The notes beneath the pieces were generated by a model. It was not told where the DNA came from and did not search any database. It worked only from the letters and a program-made list of their open reading frames with translations. From NCBI GenBank assembly GCA_045595445.1, contig JAZOAK010000023.1, forward strand, positions 45,499 through 109,498: a stretch of 64,000 bases of DNA, given 5' to 3'. A program made the translations under genes and the position numbers. The first letter of the stretch is position 1, and the number at the start of each line of letters is the position of its first letter. The DNA comes from RGIG3009 sp045595445 (GTDB lineage Bacteria > Bacillota > Clostridia > Oscillospirales > Acutalibacteraceae). Below, piece after piece: positions 32,973 to 39,717 of the stretch.

Positions 32973-33004
32973 TTGATTATACCGCCGCCCCGTGGTATAA
33001 TCAA
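32973..33004. promoter_or_regulatory. Symmetric face-to-face divergent promoter for M20 and LysR genes
   Basis: A perfect inverted repeat has 11-bp arms, TTGATTATACC (32973-32983) and GGTATAATCAA (32994-33004), around 10 bp. Each arm contains both a -35 box (TTGATT) for one direction and the -10 box (TATAAT) for the other, with 17-bp spacers both ways. The plus promoter serves LysR and the minus promoter the M20 gene. The centre also fits a LysR-type dyad. Confidence 0.85.
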
Positions 33005-33047
33005 ATAGAAATAAGTCCACAAAAGTTATAACAAAAAGGTGATAACT

Positions 33048-34025
33048 ATGGTCAGTACAACCGCACGGTACGTGTATACCGTCTACCGCGCGAAAAGCGT
33101 TTCCTTAGCAGCAGAAGAGTTGTTTATTTCTCAACCGGCACTCAGCCGTGCCATCAAGAAAGCGGAAGCGGAACTCGGTGCACCTATTTTTAACCGTAAA
33201 ACACTCCCCTTTTCGCTGACACCGCAAGGGAAACTCTATATTGACGCTATTGAAAAAATCCTGCAACTCGAAAAAGAAACGGCGGAAAAGGTCAACGACA
33301 TTCAGCACGTACAGGGCGGCACCTTACGCATCGCCACCTCCACCCATCTGTCGTTTTACGTCATTCCGAAAGTACTCAAAGAATTTCAAAAGCACCATCC
33401 GCACGTAGATATTCATATTGTCATGACCGATACGGACAAGCTGTACGAACAGTTGCAAAAAGATAACGCGGACCTTGTTTTCATGTCCGGCGAATTTGCA
33501 CCGCCCGATTGTTATGCCGTAACTCTTTTGCAAGAACAATACGTAGTCGCCATGCCGCGCAGTATGGTCACCGAATCCTTGCAGCCCTATACGCTCGATC
33601 ACGAAACACTGATCACCGGTATCTACTCACCCCAAAAACAGATCCGCGATATGTCTCTCTTTCACGACATTTCGTTTATTTACAGTCCCCCGCATACCAA
33701 CATCCAAAAAAAACGGACAATCTTGTTCGGAAGATCCGATATGGCACCGTACGTTACCTCAAACGCCAGTCGGCAACAATTGAATTATAACTTGATGCGT
33801 TCGGGATTCGGCGCGCTTTTGACGACCGATGCCAACATCGCCACCATGCCCCCCGATCCCGACTGCGCTTTCTTTGTGCTTGGCGGTGCCGAGGCAAAAC
33901 AACACTTTTCCGTTATCCACACAAAAAAAGAAACCGATGTATCAAGCCGTATCGTGCGAGAATTTATCAGTACGGCAACCACCCTGTTTGCTTGCGATCA
34001 CCCCTTGCGCGAACTGTTGTTGTAA
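33048..34025 (+). CDS. LysR-family transcriptional regulator
   Basis: The 325-residue protein has the N-terminal winged helix-turn-helix (about 8-65; VSLAAEELFISQPALSRAIKKAE) and a periplasmic-binding-protein-like effector domain (about 90-295). It probably senses a small molecule and controls the divergent M20 gene and itself. The ATG at 33048 follows AAGGTG; an in-frame GTG at 33039 sits inside that site. It ends at a terminator whose stem is nearly the same as the one after the AraC gene. Confidence 0.92.
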   Translation: MVSTTARYVYTVYRAKSVSLAAEELFISQPALSRAIKKAEAELGAPIFNRKTLPFSLTPQGKLYIDAIEKILQLEKETAEKVNDIQHVQGGTLRIATSTHLSFYVIPKVLKEFQKHHPHVDIHIVMTDTDKLYEQLQKDNADLVFMSGEFAPPDCYAVTLLQEQYVVAMPRSMVTESLQPYTLDHETLITGIYSPQKQIRDMSLFHDISFIYSPPHTNIQKKRTILFGRSDMAPYVTSNASRQQLNYNLMRSGFGALLTTDANIATMPPDPDCAFFVLGGAEAKQHFSVIHTKKETDVSSRIVREFISTATTLFACDHPLRELLL

Positions 34026-34028
34026 ACA

Positions 34029-34063
34029 AAAAAACGGCTTGACCATTCGTCAAGCCGTTTTGC
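34029..34063. terminator. Bidirectional terminator after LysR and SDR genes
   Basis: AAAACGGCTTGAC (34031-34043) pairs with GTCAAGCCGTTTT (34049-34061) around CATTC. It lies between convergent LysR and SDR genes. Confidence 0.9.
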
Positions 34064-34084
34064 ATTTGAGCAACGCAGCGCTCC

Positions 34085-34819
34085 TTATATTTTCTTTCTG
34101 CAACCGTCAATTTGAATGTTTTGCCCATTGATATACGCTGCTTTGTCGCTTGCCAAAAAGCAGATCAAATCCGCATTTTCTCTCGTTGAGCCGGTTCTGC
34201 CGGCATAGCACATATCATTCTCTTTCACAAACTCAATATCATCCGCCCACGCAGGACTTACCGTGCCGGGCGATACGGCATTAACCGTTATTCCTTGATC
34301 CGCCACCTCTTTGGCAAGCGCCTTCGTAAAAGAAATAACAGCGCCCTTTGTTGCTGAATAATGCGTCATCTTGGGATTTCCGTAAACACCGGCCACCGAT
34401 GCAACATTGATAATCCTGCCGTACTGATTTTCCAGCATATGCGCCAAAACAGCCTTGGTGAAATACACCGTTCCCATTACATTAACGGAAAAATACGTTT
34501 CCCATTCTTCAAATGAAATATCCATAAAGTTCAACCAACTGCGCCACAGTGCAGCATTATTGACTAAAACATCAATTTTGCCAAAACGCTCCACCGCTTT
34601 TTCAACCACCGAACAAACGGCTGTGGTATCCGTCACGTCGCAGACGTACGCCGCCACGTTATCCGTAATCTCTTTAATCTGCTTTTCCGTTTCGTTTAAT
34701 GTCTCGGCATTAACGTCCACCAAAATCACGTTGGCGCCTTCTTCGGCAAATCGAACGGCACATGCTTTGCCAATACCAACTGCCGCACCGGTAATAAGAG
34801 CTGTCTTATTTTTAAACAT
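34085..34819 (-). CDS. SDR-family NAD(P)-dependent dehydrogenase
   Basis: The 244-residue classical short-chain dehydrogenase has the cofactor loop TGAAVGIG (10-17), NNAA (87-90), Ser141, and the catalytic YSATK (Tyr154, Lys158). An aspartate at the end of the second strand (VILVDVN) suggests NAD rather than NADP. It follows the dehydroquinase-like gene by 11 bp with a GAGGTGA ribosome binding site, so the two act in one pathway. The substrate, an alcohol or ketone, is not known. Confidence 0.92.
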   Translation of the reverse strand: MFKNKTALITGAAVGIGKACAVRFAEEGANVILVDVNAETLNETEKQIKEITDNVAAYVCDVTDTTAVCSVVEKAVERFGKIDVLVNNAALWRSWLNFMDISFEEWETYFSVNVMGTVYFTKAVLAHMLENQYGRIINVASVAGVYGNPKMTHYSATKGAVISFTKALAKEVADQGITVNAVSPGTVSPAWADDIEFVKENDMCYAGRTGSTRENADLICFLASDKAAYINGQNIQIDGCRKKI

Positions 34820-34830
34820 CTATCTTCACC

Positions 34831-35589
34831 TCAAAAATCAATTTCGTCACGAACTTTTTTCATGGTACTGAGCAGCGGTTGCGTAACCGTTGATATCGTA
34901 TCGTGTTCATACACGCACAACGTCATACAAGTACCGAGTTTGAATCCCAATCTTCGGTGAATCGAACACTCACCACCCGAAAGGAATAAAAAGGGGGCGC
35001 CAAGTTCCCGCTTAAGCAAATTGGTTATACGCAGATTTTCAATTTGTTCTTCCATACTGTCGGCGCCGGTTACGATTTTGATAATATCCGCACCGCGCCG
35101 CTTTTGTTCAAGCGCCACTTCCAGCACTCTGTCAGCAGGTGTGAACTTCAAAATATGCGAAGACATCAAGACTTCCGCACCCATTCCGTGGAGTGTATCA
35201 ATCAATTCCATTTGTTTTTCTATTGCCTGACGATCATCAGTCAATTCCTCGGGATGCTTGCAGAAGAAATCGCCCATCACGTCACAAAGTGTTGCTCCGC
35301 TTTCGGCAAGGGTTATTAACCCTTTGGCCAGTTCGTCATCCGAGAGGTCCTTGTTACTTCCCCCTCTGTAGTTTGTAACATATACCGGCCTTCCCTTCGT
35401 TTCGCCAAAAATTCTCTTATACACATCCGGATTTTGATATTCCGTCTTCAGGCATTCCACCTGCAACCCGTAAGCATCTGCGCCAAGACAGTTGGCATTT
35501 CGGATCCGCCTGATCGCTACTTGCGGATCTTCGCACTGCAACATAACCGTTAATAGCGGTTGATTACTGTTTGCAAAAAACGACTTCAT
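34831..35589 (-). CDS. Type I 3-dehydroquinate dehydratase-like (class I aldolase fold) protein
   Basis: The 252-residue product aligns by eye with type I dehydroquinases: the catalytic histidine in LMSSHILKFTP (His145, equivalent to MSNHDF), the Schiff-base lysine in GADIIKIVTG (Lys171) and a substrate-side arginine in IHRRLG. However, the canonical EWRVD motif reads GLQVE here, and the second carboxylate (DLEL) reads DVMG. The Schiff-base chemistry is probably kept while substrate binding has changed. With the SDR partner and a divergent AraC regulator, a catabolic role seems likelier than the shikimate pathway (inference). Confidence 0.75.
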   Translation of the reverse strand: MKSFFANSNQPLLTVMLQCEDPQVAIRRIRNANCLGADAYGLQVECLKTEYQNPDVYKRIFGETKGRPVYVTNYRGGSNKDLSDDELAKGLITLAESGATLCDVMGDFFCKHPEELTDDRQAIEKQMELIDTLHGMGAEVLMSSHILKFTPADRVLEVALEQKRRGADIIKIVTGADSMEEQIENLRITNLLKRELGAPFLFLSGGECSIHRRLGFKLGTCMTLCVYEHDTISTVTQPLLSTMKKVRDEIDF

Positions 35590-35615
35590 AGGTTCACCCC
35601 CTTCTCTTTCTTTTT

Positions 35616-35643
35616 ATTATAAACGGCAGTACCGTTATAGCAA
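35616..35643 (-). promoter_or_regulatory. Promoter of the dehydroquinase-like/SDR operon with an internal dyad
   Basis: On the minus strand TTGCTA (35643-35638) and TATAAT (35621-35616) have a 16-bp spacer. Exactly between the boxes lies the dyad AACGG-N5-CCGTT (35622-35636), a plausible operator. Confidence 0.72.
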
Positions 35644-35697
35644 TAGAAAAAACGATACAGATTTTTGATTTTTTCGATACTATTTACAAATACACCG

Positions 35698-35725
35698 TTG
35701 ATTTATTTGTGTTTTCTGATATAAT
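35698..35725 (+). promoter_or_regulatory. Promoter of the AraC regulator gene
   Basis: TTGATT at 35698-35703 and TATAAT at 35720-35725 have a 16-bp spacer. Transcription would begin near 35732, leaving an 11-nt leader with GGTGAT. Confidence 0.72.
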
Positions 35726-35742
35726 GCTTTTTGGTGATAAAT

Positions 35743-36504
35743 ATGCTTTCTTTCCAAAATATGCGCGTAACGGAAATTGATTTACCCATTGTGGTGCAAT
35801 CAAACAAAAATCGCACGTTTGAGATGACCGACCGAAAAAACTTTGGCATTTCACTGTGTATCAACGGGCAAATCACGTATACCATGAATGGCAAACACTT
35901 TATTTCCGATAAAAAAGTTGCCATTCTTCTGCCAAAAGGGGCATCCTATACGCTGCTTGGCGATAAGGACGGTCTGTTTCCCATCGTTAATTTTCAATGC
36001 CAAGGATTCGCCTGCGATGAAATCACCGTAATCCCCCTACGCAATCCAAAAGGGTGCATCGAACTTTTCACCGCCGTAAAGCAAGCCTATCTTTCCGAAG
36101 AAAAACAGTTGCAAACGTTTAGCTTGTTTTACAAATTTCTTGATGAGATTGATACAAAAACAACTCCGTCGCAACACTTGCTTTCTTCCGCTATCGATCA
36201 TATTGTAAAAAACCTCTCCGATACAACACTATCCAATACAGAACTCGCTACGCAGCTTGGCATCAGCGAGGTATACCTGCGAAAATTGTTCCTAAAGCAG
36301 TTCGGCATCACCCCAAAACAATATGTTTTAAGTCGCAGAATCGAAAAGGCCAAAACGCTGTTAACCGATACCACTCTAACCGTTACAACCATTTCAGAAT
36401 CTTGTGGTTTTTCCAACGTGTACCACTTTTGTCGAAGTTTTAAGCAAAGAACCGGCTTGACACCCCTGCAATTTTCCAAACAAAACAGGGTGTTTCAGAT
36501 ATAA
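35743..36504 (+). CDS. AraC-family transcriptional regulator
   Basis: The 253-residue product has an N-terminal cupin-like sensing domain (about 10-140) and a C-terminal double helix-turn-helix (about 150-250) with LATQLGISEVYLRKLFLKQFG and SESCGFSNVYHFCRSFKQRTG, the standard AraC signature. It is divergent from the dehydroquinase-like/SDR operon and likely controls it. The ATG at 35743 is used because the promoter and the GGTGAT site lie just upstream. It ends at a terminator and then the spoVAC remnant. Confidence 0.92.
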   Translation: MLSFQNMRVTEIDLPIVVQSNKNRTFEMTDRKNFGISLCINGQITYTMNGKHFISDKKVAILLPKGASYTLLGDKDGLFPIVNFQCQGFACDEITVIPLRNPKGCIELFTAVKQAYLSEEKQLQTFSLFYKFLDEIDTKTTPSQHLLSSAIDHIVKNLSDTTLSNTELATQLGISEVYLRKLFLKQFGITPKQYVLSRRIEKAKTLLTDTTLTVTTISESCGFSNVYHFCRSFKQRTGLTPLQFSKQNRVFQI

Positions 36505-36531
36505 AGAGCGTTCCCTACCATTCGCCATATA

Positions 36532-36566
36532 TCAAAACGGCTTGACCTATTCGGTCAAGCCGTTTT
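36532..36566. terminator. Terminator after the AraC gene
   Basis: AAAACGGCTTGACC (36534-36547) pairs with GGTCAAGCCGTTTT (36553-36566) around TATTC. Stem and loop are almost identical to the terminator at 34029-34063, 2.5 kb away. Confidence 0.9.
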
Positions 36567-36567
36567 C

Positions 36568-36711
36568 TTATAACATCTGTATTAACCAATAAATCAAGCC
36601 ATACACCACACTCGCTACCGTACCATAGACAATGACAGGACCGGCAATCGTAAACATCTTCGCCGCCATACCGAGGACGTATCCCTCTGCTTGTGTCAAG
36701 TTAGGACCCAT
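36568..36711 (-). pseudogene. spoVAC: 3' remnant of a second spoVAC gene
   Basis: The minus strand encodes 47 residues from an ATG at 36711 to TAA at 36568-36570. From residue 9 on they read EGYVLGMAAKMFTIAGPVIV and continue to the end in close agreement with the C terminus of the intact SpoVAC at 37911-38348; only a few residues differ, and there are three extra at the end. The first eight residues do not match and no ribosome binding site precedes the ATG. The first 100 residues are gone, so this is a truncated copy. It points to a duplication or insertion at the spoVA locus. Confidence 0.9.
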
Positions 36712-36726
36712 TAGTTTGCAAAAATA

Positions 36727-36755
36727 TTTACAGCAAATCGGTGGTGTGCTATAAT
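36727..36755 (+). promoter_or_regulatory. Promoter of the secreted repeat protein gene
   Basis: TTTACA at 36727-36732 and TATAAT at 36750-36755 are 17 bp apart, starting just beyond the spoVAC remnant. Confidence 0.82.
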
Positions 36756-36777
36756 GAAATAAAGCGAGGTGTATACT

Positions 36778-37869
36778 ATGAAAAAACTGTTAACCTTTTT
36801 AGTAATTGCTACTCTGTGTTTCGCTCTGAACACGCCTGTATTGGCAGCGGAAGTGAAAACGGATGAACAAACAGGAATCACCTATTCCATCGGCTACCAA
36901 ACCACCATTTACTGTTACACCAACGGGTATGATGAAGGAAACATACACATTCAAGCCTTCCCAGGTTATCAGGTATACAATTTTGATACACCACTGGATT
37001 CCCCCGAGGTTGTCGCCGGCATTGCCACGATGGAAGCCAAGATAACGGACAAGTTCGACGCGCTTGTCAGCCATTCGAACTGGGTTGCCGAGCCCAACTT
37101 GATGAACGGGTTTGAGTGCACGGTTACGAACTCTGCCGACGATTATTGGCGCTTCTTCGACCTGCCGCGGAATTTTAAAGGAACCACGGTAATCACGCGA
37201 GATGGCGTTCCTTTCACTGTCACAGCGGATGGACAGGGGAAACTTTCATTCAAGGTGGTAACGGATTATGTTGGGGAGAAATATGCCGAATTTTTTATCC
37301 CGACTCAAGTTTCTCACACAAAGACGGTCACCAAATCGGAAAAATATTACCTCCATCACCCGGGGCTTGAATATGGTCCCTACAAAACGCTTGACGAAGT
37401 GCTGGAATACTGTGCAGAACATACCGATGTCATCGACCCCAACAATCCGGTTAAAATATCGGTTTCCAGCGAACACTCTTCCCGCTTTTTTGTCACCACA
37501 ACGCATTCCTGGAAATTGAAAGTCACCTATGGCAACACACCGACCCACGCTACTGCAGATAAGAAAACCGAGGCGCCGGTCGGCAGTACCGTTTCAAGCA
37601 CGGGAAGCACAACCTCGGGTAAGAAAACTGAAACGCCGGTCGGCAGTACCGTTTCGGGCACAGAAAGTGCGACCGCATCCAAAGCCGACACCACAATACC
37701 TACGGACATCACGGATGATTCGCAGACAAACACAACGACCAACGTTAGCAACGTGACATCCGATAAACCCTCAAACACGTCGGCCGTGTGGATCGTGATC
37801 ACAGCTGTTATATTACTTGGTGTGGCGGCAAGCGTGGTGGTTGTTCTAAAACACCACAAAAGTGAATAA
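36778..37869 (+). CDS. Secreted, membrane-anchored protein with Ser/Thr-rich repeats
   Basis: I do not recognise the family. The 363-residue product has a Sec signal peptide (1-24, ending VLAAE), a globular extracellular region of about 225 residues without cysteine motifs, a Ser/Thr/Pro-rich stalk (about 250-330), and a single C-terminal membrane segment (VWIVITAVILLGVAASVVVV) followed by a short basic tail. No LPXTG motif is present, so it is anchored by this segment. The stalk contains a 20-residue tandem repeat. ATG 36778 follows GCGAGGTG. It lies between the spoVAC remnant and the intact spoVAC. Confidence 0.85.
   Translation: MKKLLTFLVIATLCFALNTPVLAAEVKTDEQTGITYSIGYQTTIYCYTNGYDEGNIHIQAFPGYQVYNFDTPLDSPEVVAGIATMEAKITDKFDALVSHSNWVAEPNLMNGFECTVTNSADDYWRFFDLPRNFKGTTVITRDGVPFTVTADGQGKLSFKVVTDYVGEKYAEFFIPTQVSHTKTVTKSEKYYLHHPGLEYGPYKTLDEVLEYCAEHTDVIDPNNPVKISVSSEHSSRFFVTTTHSWKLKVTYGNTPTHATADKKTEAPVGSTVSSTGSTTSGKKTETPVGSTVSGTESATASKADTTIPTDITDDSQTNTTTNVSNVTSDKPSNTSAVWIVITAVILLGVAASVVVVLKHHKSE
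37561..37680 (+). repeat. 60-bp tandem repeat in the stalk of the secreted protein
   Basis: Two adjacent 60-bp units (37561-37620 and 37621-37680) encode KKTE(A/T)PVGSTVS-type 20-residue blocks (residues 262-281 and 282-301). The central 25 bases or so are identical and the ends have diverged. Such repeats vary in number by slippage. Confidence 0.85.
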
Positions 37870-37882
37870 CGGTTTATAAGCG

Positions 37883-37916
37883 AGAGCGCTCCACATGGGG
37901 CGCTCTGTTTTTATTG
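37883..37916 (+). terminator. Terminator of the secreted protein gene
   Basis: AGAGCGCTCC pairs with GGGGCGCTCT around ACAT, followed by GTTTTTATT. It overlaps the stop of the convergent spoVAC. Confidence 0.85.
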
Positions 37917-38348
37917 CTGTAACCAATAAATAAACCCATACACAACACTCGCCACCGTACCATACACAATAACAGGTCCTGCTATCGTAAACATTTTTGC
38001 CGCCATACCGAGGACAAGCCCTTCGGATTTGAATTCCATGGCGGGCGATGACATGGAATTGGCAAAGCCGGTGATCGGCACGATCACGCCCGCGCCCGCG
38101 TGCTTGGCGACATTATCATACACGCACAAAGCCGTGAGCAGTACGCTCAAAAAGATTAGCGACAGTGAGCCGATCAAGCGTGCGTCCTTCGTATCCATGC
38201 CGGTTTCACTCACAAGATCAATGATAATCTGCGCCACGGCGCACAAAAAACCTCCTACCAAAAACGCGAAGGTACAATCGCGGAAGATCGGCGATCCTTT
38301 TGCGCGCTTCTCCGCCATAGACTGATAACTTTTCGGTGTCATCCTCAT
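37911..38348 (-). CDS. spoVAC: Stage V sporulation protein AC
   Basis: SpoVAC is a membrane protein of the forespore inner membrane needed for dipicolinic acid uptake, and it acts as a mechanosensitive channel in germination. The 145-residue product has four hydrophobic segments and family stretches FLVGGFLCAVAQ, GAGVIVPITGFANSM and MAAKMFTIAGPVI. It is full length. The start lacks a strong ribosome binding site (ATG at 38348 or 38342). It is transcribed alone and separated from spoVAD by foreign genes. A sigma-G-like promoter lies upstream. Confidence 0.95.
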   Translation of the reverse strand: MRMTPKSYQSMAEKRAKGSPIFRDCTFAFLVGGFLCAVAQIIIDLVSETGMDTKDARLIGSLSLIFLSVLLTALCVYDNVAKHAGAGVIVPITGFANSMSSPAMEFKSEGLVLGMAAKMFTIAGPVIVYGTVASVVYGFIYWLQQ

Positions 38349-38399
38349 ACACTATCACACTCCACAGCGATAGTGTGGCAAAAACGCGTTCAAATATGC
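38349..38399 (-). promoter_or_regulatory. Sigma-G-like promoter and dyad before spoVAC
   Basis: On the minus strand GCATA (38399-38395) and CACACTA (38377-38371) are 17 bp apart, one mismatch from the Bacillus sigma-G pattern (GHATR and CATNHTA). A perfect 8-bp inverted repeat, ACACTATC / GATAGTGT (38349-38376, 12-bp centre), overlaps the -10 region. Forespore expression fits the role of spoVAC. Confidence 0.55.
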
Positions 38400-38400
38400 A

Positions 38401-38429
38401 AAAAAGCAGCCGTTCGGCTGCTTTTTATG
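38401..38429 (-). terminator. Terminator of the DUF1015 gene
   Basis: AAAAAGCAGCC (38401-38411) pairs with GGCTGCTTTTT (38416-38426) around GTTC, just after the DUF1015 stop on the minus strand; T tracts flank both sides. Confidence 0.88.
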
Positions 38430-39650
38430 TTATCGAATTTTACGTGCTTCCACGTAGTACCGCTTTTCGTTGGCTTCGCCCATTGAAAACGTCTTACGTG
38501 GGAAATGGCCGCCGGCACGAATACCGTCAAAGAATCCGTCTTTCGGAATACCTTCCAGTAAAATGCCCAGCGAATCGGGCGCCGTGCACAGATCGCGGAC
38601 AGTCTGTTCACCGTGGATATAATCAACGGTCGCGTCATGCGTCTGCAAATACTCATCGAGATAGTTTTGAAGCACCGCGATCGGCAACATACCGTTCGCG
38701 TTTTCGAGCGCATATCCTTCGTGCCCGACAAATACGATCTCACTACCGGGCACAAGTGCCATTTTCTGCTTCTCAACGTATGTGCTGAATCCCTTTATGA
38801 GATCCCGCGCATCCACATGGAACACAACACGGTGGATGGGCTCAAATAAAATTGCCTCATCGTGCAGGTTTTCCAGTTCCACCAGCGCGTAGCGTGCCGG
38901 ATGTTTTTCCGCCTCAGCGGGCGTCAAGGTGGCTTTTAAGTTCTCCCAACAGATCTTCGCGGTGGCAAGCGAATGGTTGCCGTCACCGACCGCATATAAG
39001 AATCCGTCAGCTTTGTCGTACAGCGCTTGCACAGCCGTGGACAGCGACTCCTTAGAATCCTCGTCCTCCACTGCCCAACCGCGCAAATGCCCGCCGTTTT
39101 GCATCAGTTCGATATCGTACAGCGGTGTCCCCGCCCGCTTCGCTTCGACCAAAGGCTCGATCACGGTGCGATCGGGATCATCAATGAGCACCAACACGTG
39201 CGGCAGTTCCAACGGTGCGTTCTGACGGATCTTCACACGCGGCGGTAAACGATCCGCAACCGTACCTTCGGTAGCACGCGTAAGCAGGGTGCCGGTGGTA
39301 AAATCGTAACACTCTAAATCCAGAGCCACCATCAGCCCTAACCGTTTACCGGACGGCGTTTCACGTTCCAAGACGATAAATCCATCCTTCACAGCGCACT
39401 GCAACACGCCATCCTGCAAATACTGCTGCATCGTGGCGTTGACCTTTTCGGTATTATCGCCCTCTTCCAAAAACACCTCGGGTTGAATTAAGCGCAGAGT
39501 GGAAGGTGCCTCACCGACAGTGGCTTCTACCGCATGCCAGTAATCCGGCTGGGAGGTGAACTGATCGCACGCAACCACCGCCCATTTTGCAAGATCAACG
39601 CCCTTGGCGGGCAAATAAATATCGGCAGGTTGAATTCCCGGAAACTTCAT
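38430..39650 (-). CDS. DUF1015 family protein
   Basis: The 406-residue product matches the DUF1015 group: MKFPGIQPADIYLPA at the start, WAVVACDQFTSQPDYW near 25-40, VGDGNHSLATAKICWE in the middle and ALVELENLHDEAILFEPIHRV after it. Function is not established; the fold has been linked to HTH/ParB-like and hydrolase proteins without agreement. The ATG at 39650 follows TGGAGT; an upstream start at 39668 would cover that site. It is a single-gene unit. Confidence 0.85.
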   Translation of the reverse strand: MKFPGIQPADIYLPAKGVDLAKWAVVACDQFTSQPDYWHAVEATVGEAPSTLRLIQPEVFLEEGDNTEKVNATMQQYLQDGVLQCAVKDGFIVLERETPSGKRLGLMVALDLECYDFTTGTLLTRATEGTVADRLPPRVKIRQNAPLELPHVLVLIDDPDRTVIEPLVEAKRAGTPLYDIELMQNGGHLRGWAVEDEDSKESLSTAVQALYDKADGFLYAVGDGNHSLATAKICWENLKATLTPAEAEKHPARYALVELENLHDEAILFEPIHRVVFHVDARDLIKGFSTYVEKQKMALVPGSEIVFVGHEGYALENANGMLPIAVLQNYLDEYLQTHDATVDYIHGEQTVRDLCTAPDSLGILLEGIPKDGFFDGIRAGGHFPRKTFSMGEANEKRYYVEARKIR

Positions 39651-39673
39651 AATAAAAACTCCATTCAAAACCT

Positions 39674-39707
39674 AAAAGCCGGCGTTGCTTTACCAGCACC
39701 GGCTTTT
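39674..39707 (-). terminator. Terminator of the groESL operon
   Basis: AAAAGCCGG pairs with CCGGCTTTT around an inner TGCT / AGCA stem, ten bases after the groEL stop. Confidence 0.82.
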
Positions 39708-39717
39708 GTGAGTATTC

